A DNA stretch of 24,295 nt from JALHTG01 sp964528315 (GTDB lineage: Archaea; Thermoproteota; Bathyarchaeia; 40CM-2-53-6; JALHTG01), in assembly GCA_964528315.1 (NCBI GenBank), contig CAZGRO010000004.1:1-24295 (forward strand). Direction: 5' to 3'. The position numbers and the translations under genes were made by a program. This document shows, in pieces, positions 24,075 to 24,295 of the stretch. The notes under the pieces were generated by a model that was not told the DNA's origin, did not search any database, and was given only the letters and a program-made list of their open reading frames with translations. Positions within the stretch are counted from its first letter, which is position 1, and every line of letters starts with the position of its first letter.

Positions 24075-24295
24075 TCAGGACCCGTAGGTCCGTCTTCTTT
24101 TTTGATAGGTTCGAATAGCTCGCAAAAGGTCAATCTTTCGGAATTCAGGCCAGTATACGTCGACAAAGCACAGTTCGCTGTATGCAGATTGCCAGAGAAG
24201 AAAATTGCTGAGCCGCTCTTCTCCAGATGTTCGTATGATTAAATCTGGGTACGGGTTTGGCAGATGCGCGGTGTACAGGTATCTGCCGAAGCTGT
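24075..24295 (-). CDS. uppS: Cis-prenyltransferase (UppS/dehydrodolichyl diphosphate synthase type), C-terminal part
   Basis: The frame is open to the right edge, so the N-terminus is missing; 73 complete codons and the TGA stop are present. The sequence contains the conserved C-terminal region of cis-prenyltransferases: PDLIIRTSGEERLSNFLLWQ with the R-x-S-G-E-x-R-x-S-N-F motif, then SAYSELCFVDVYWPEF. This region binds isopentenyl diphosphate and shapes the dimer interface. The enzyme extends farnesyl or geranylgeranyl diphosphate with cis units to the polyprenyl carrier used in archaea for N-glycosylation and surface polymers, a fit with the adjacent surface-protein genes. The family assignment is strong despite the truncation by the window edge. 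Confidence 0.93.
   Translation of the reverse strand, partial: SFGRYLYTAHLPNPYPDLIIRTSGEERLSNFLLWQSAYSELCFVDVYWPEFRKIDLLRAIRTYQKRRRTYGS

Noticed and set aside
24100..24125. GGTTCGAAT resembling a tRNA T-loop
   Set aside because: It falls within the coding frame of the cis-prenyltransferase and no acceptor or anticodon stems can be formed around it.

Overview
The window looks like chromosomal DNA from an archaeon, most probably a mesophilic member of the Thermoproteota such as a Bathyarchaeia lineage; the phylum is inferred from gene content, not measured. Supporting points are the archaeal-type S-adenosylmethionine synthetase, a fused HTH-CBS regulator of the archaeal type, TATA-like boxes about 25-35 bases before start codons (several genes appear leaderless or nearly so), frequent GTG and TTG starts, and large secreted proteins with IPEFx-like C-terminal anchors. 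No rRNA, tRNA, CRISPR array, transposase or integrase was seen. || Region 1 (1-2211) holds the end of a membrane protein, a six-helix membrane protein translationally coupled to it, a cysteine-motif protein resembling DUF483, and a small four-helix membrane protein on the opposite strand. Region 2 (2277-5287) is a two-gene operon: a MutL/GlmL-type ASKHA ATPase, known as an accessory protein of B12-dependent mutases, followed by an uncharacterised protein with a barrel-sandwich-like N-terminus and a KOW-like C-terminus. No mutase subunit lies nearby. Region 3 (5522-8753) has a compact arginine-deiminase-superfamily enzyme, an HTH-CBS regulator and, divergent from the regulator, S-adenosylmethionine synthetase; a perfect 14-bp palindrome sits just upstream of the synthetase TATA box, suggesting a SAM-sensing control circuit. 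|| Region 4 (8750-13612) is a complete condensin operon smc-scpA-scpB on the minus strand with overlapping genes, converging on the SAM synthetase gene so that both stop codons share one CTAG. Region 5 (13708-24014) is a cell-surface locus: an M6-type metalloprotease with InlB-like repeats and a four-helix membrane domain, a small PEF-tailed protein coupled to it, a class I methyltransferase, a second InlB-like-repeat membrane protein, a secreted helical protein with an IPELP-type anchor on the plus strand, and a membrane-anchored seven-bladed beta-propeller. The window ends inside a cis-prenyltransferase (uppS-like) gene, whose lipid product serves as carrier for surface glycans. || The most promising leads are the HTH-CBS/mat regulatory pair, the mutL-KOW pair without a mutase, and the surface locus with shared repeat modules and candidate archaeosortase-type tails.
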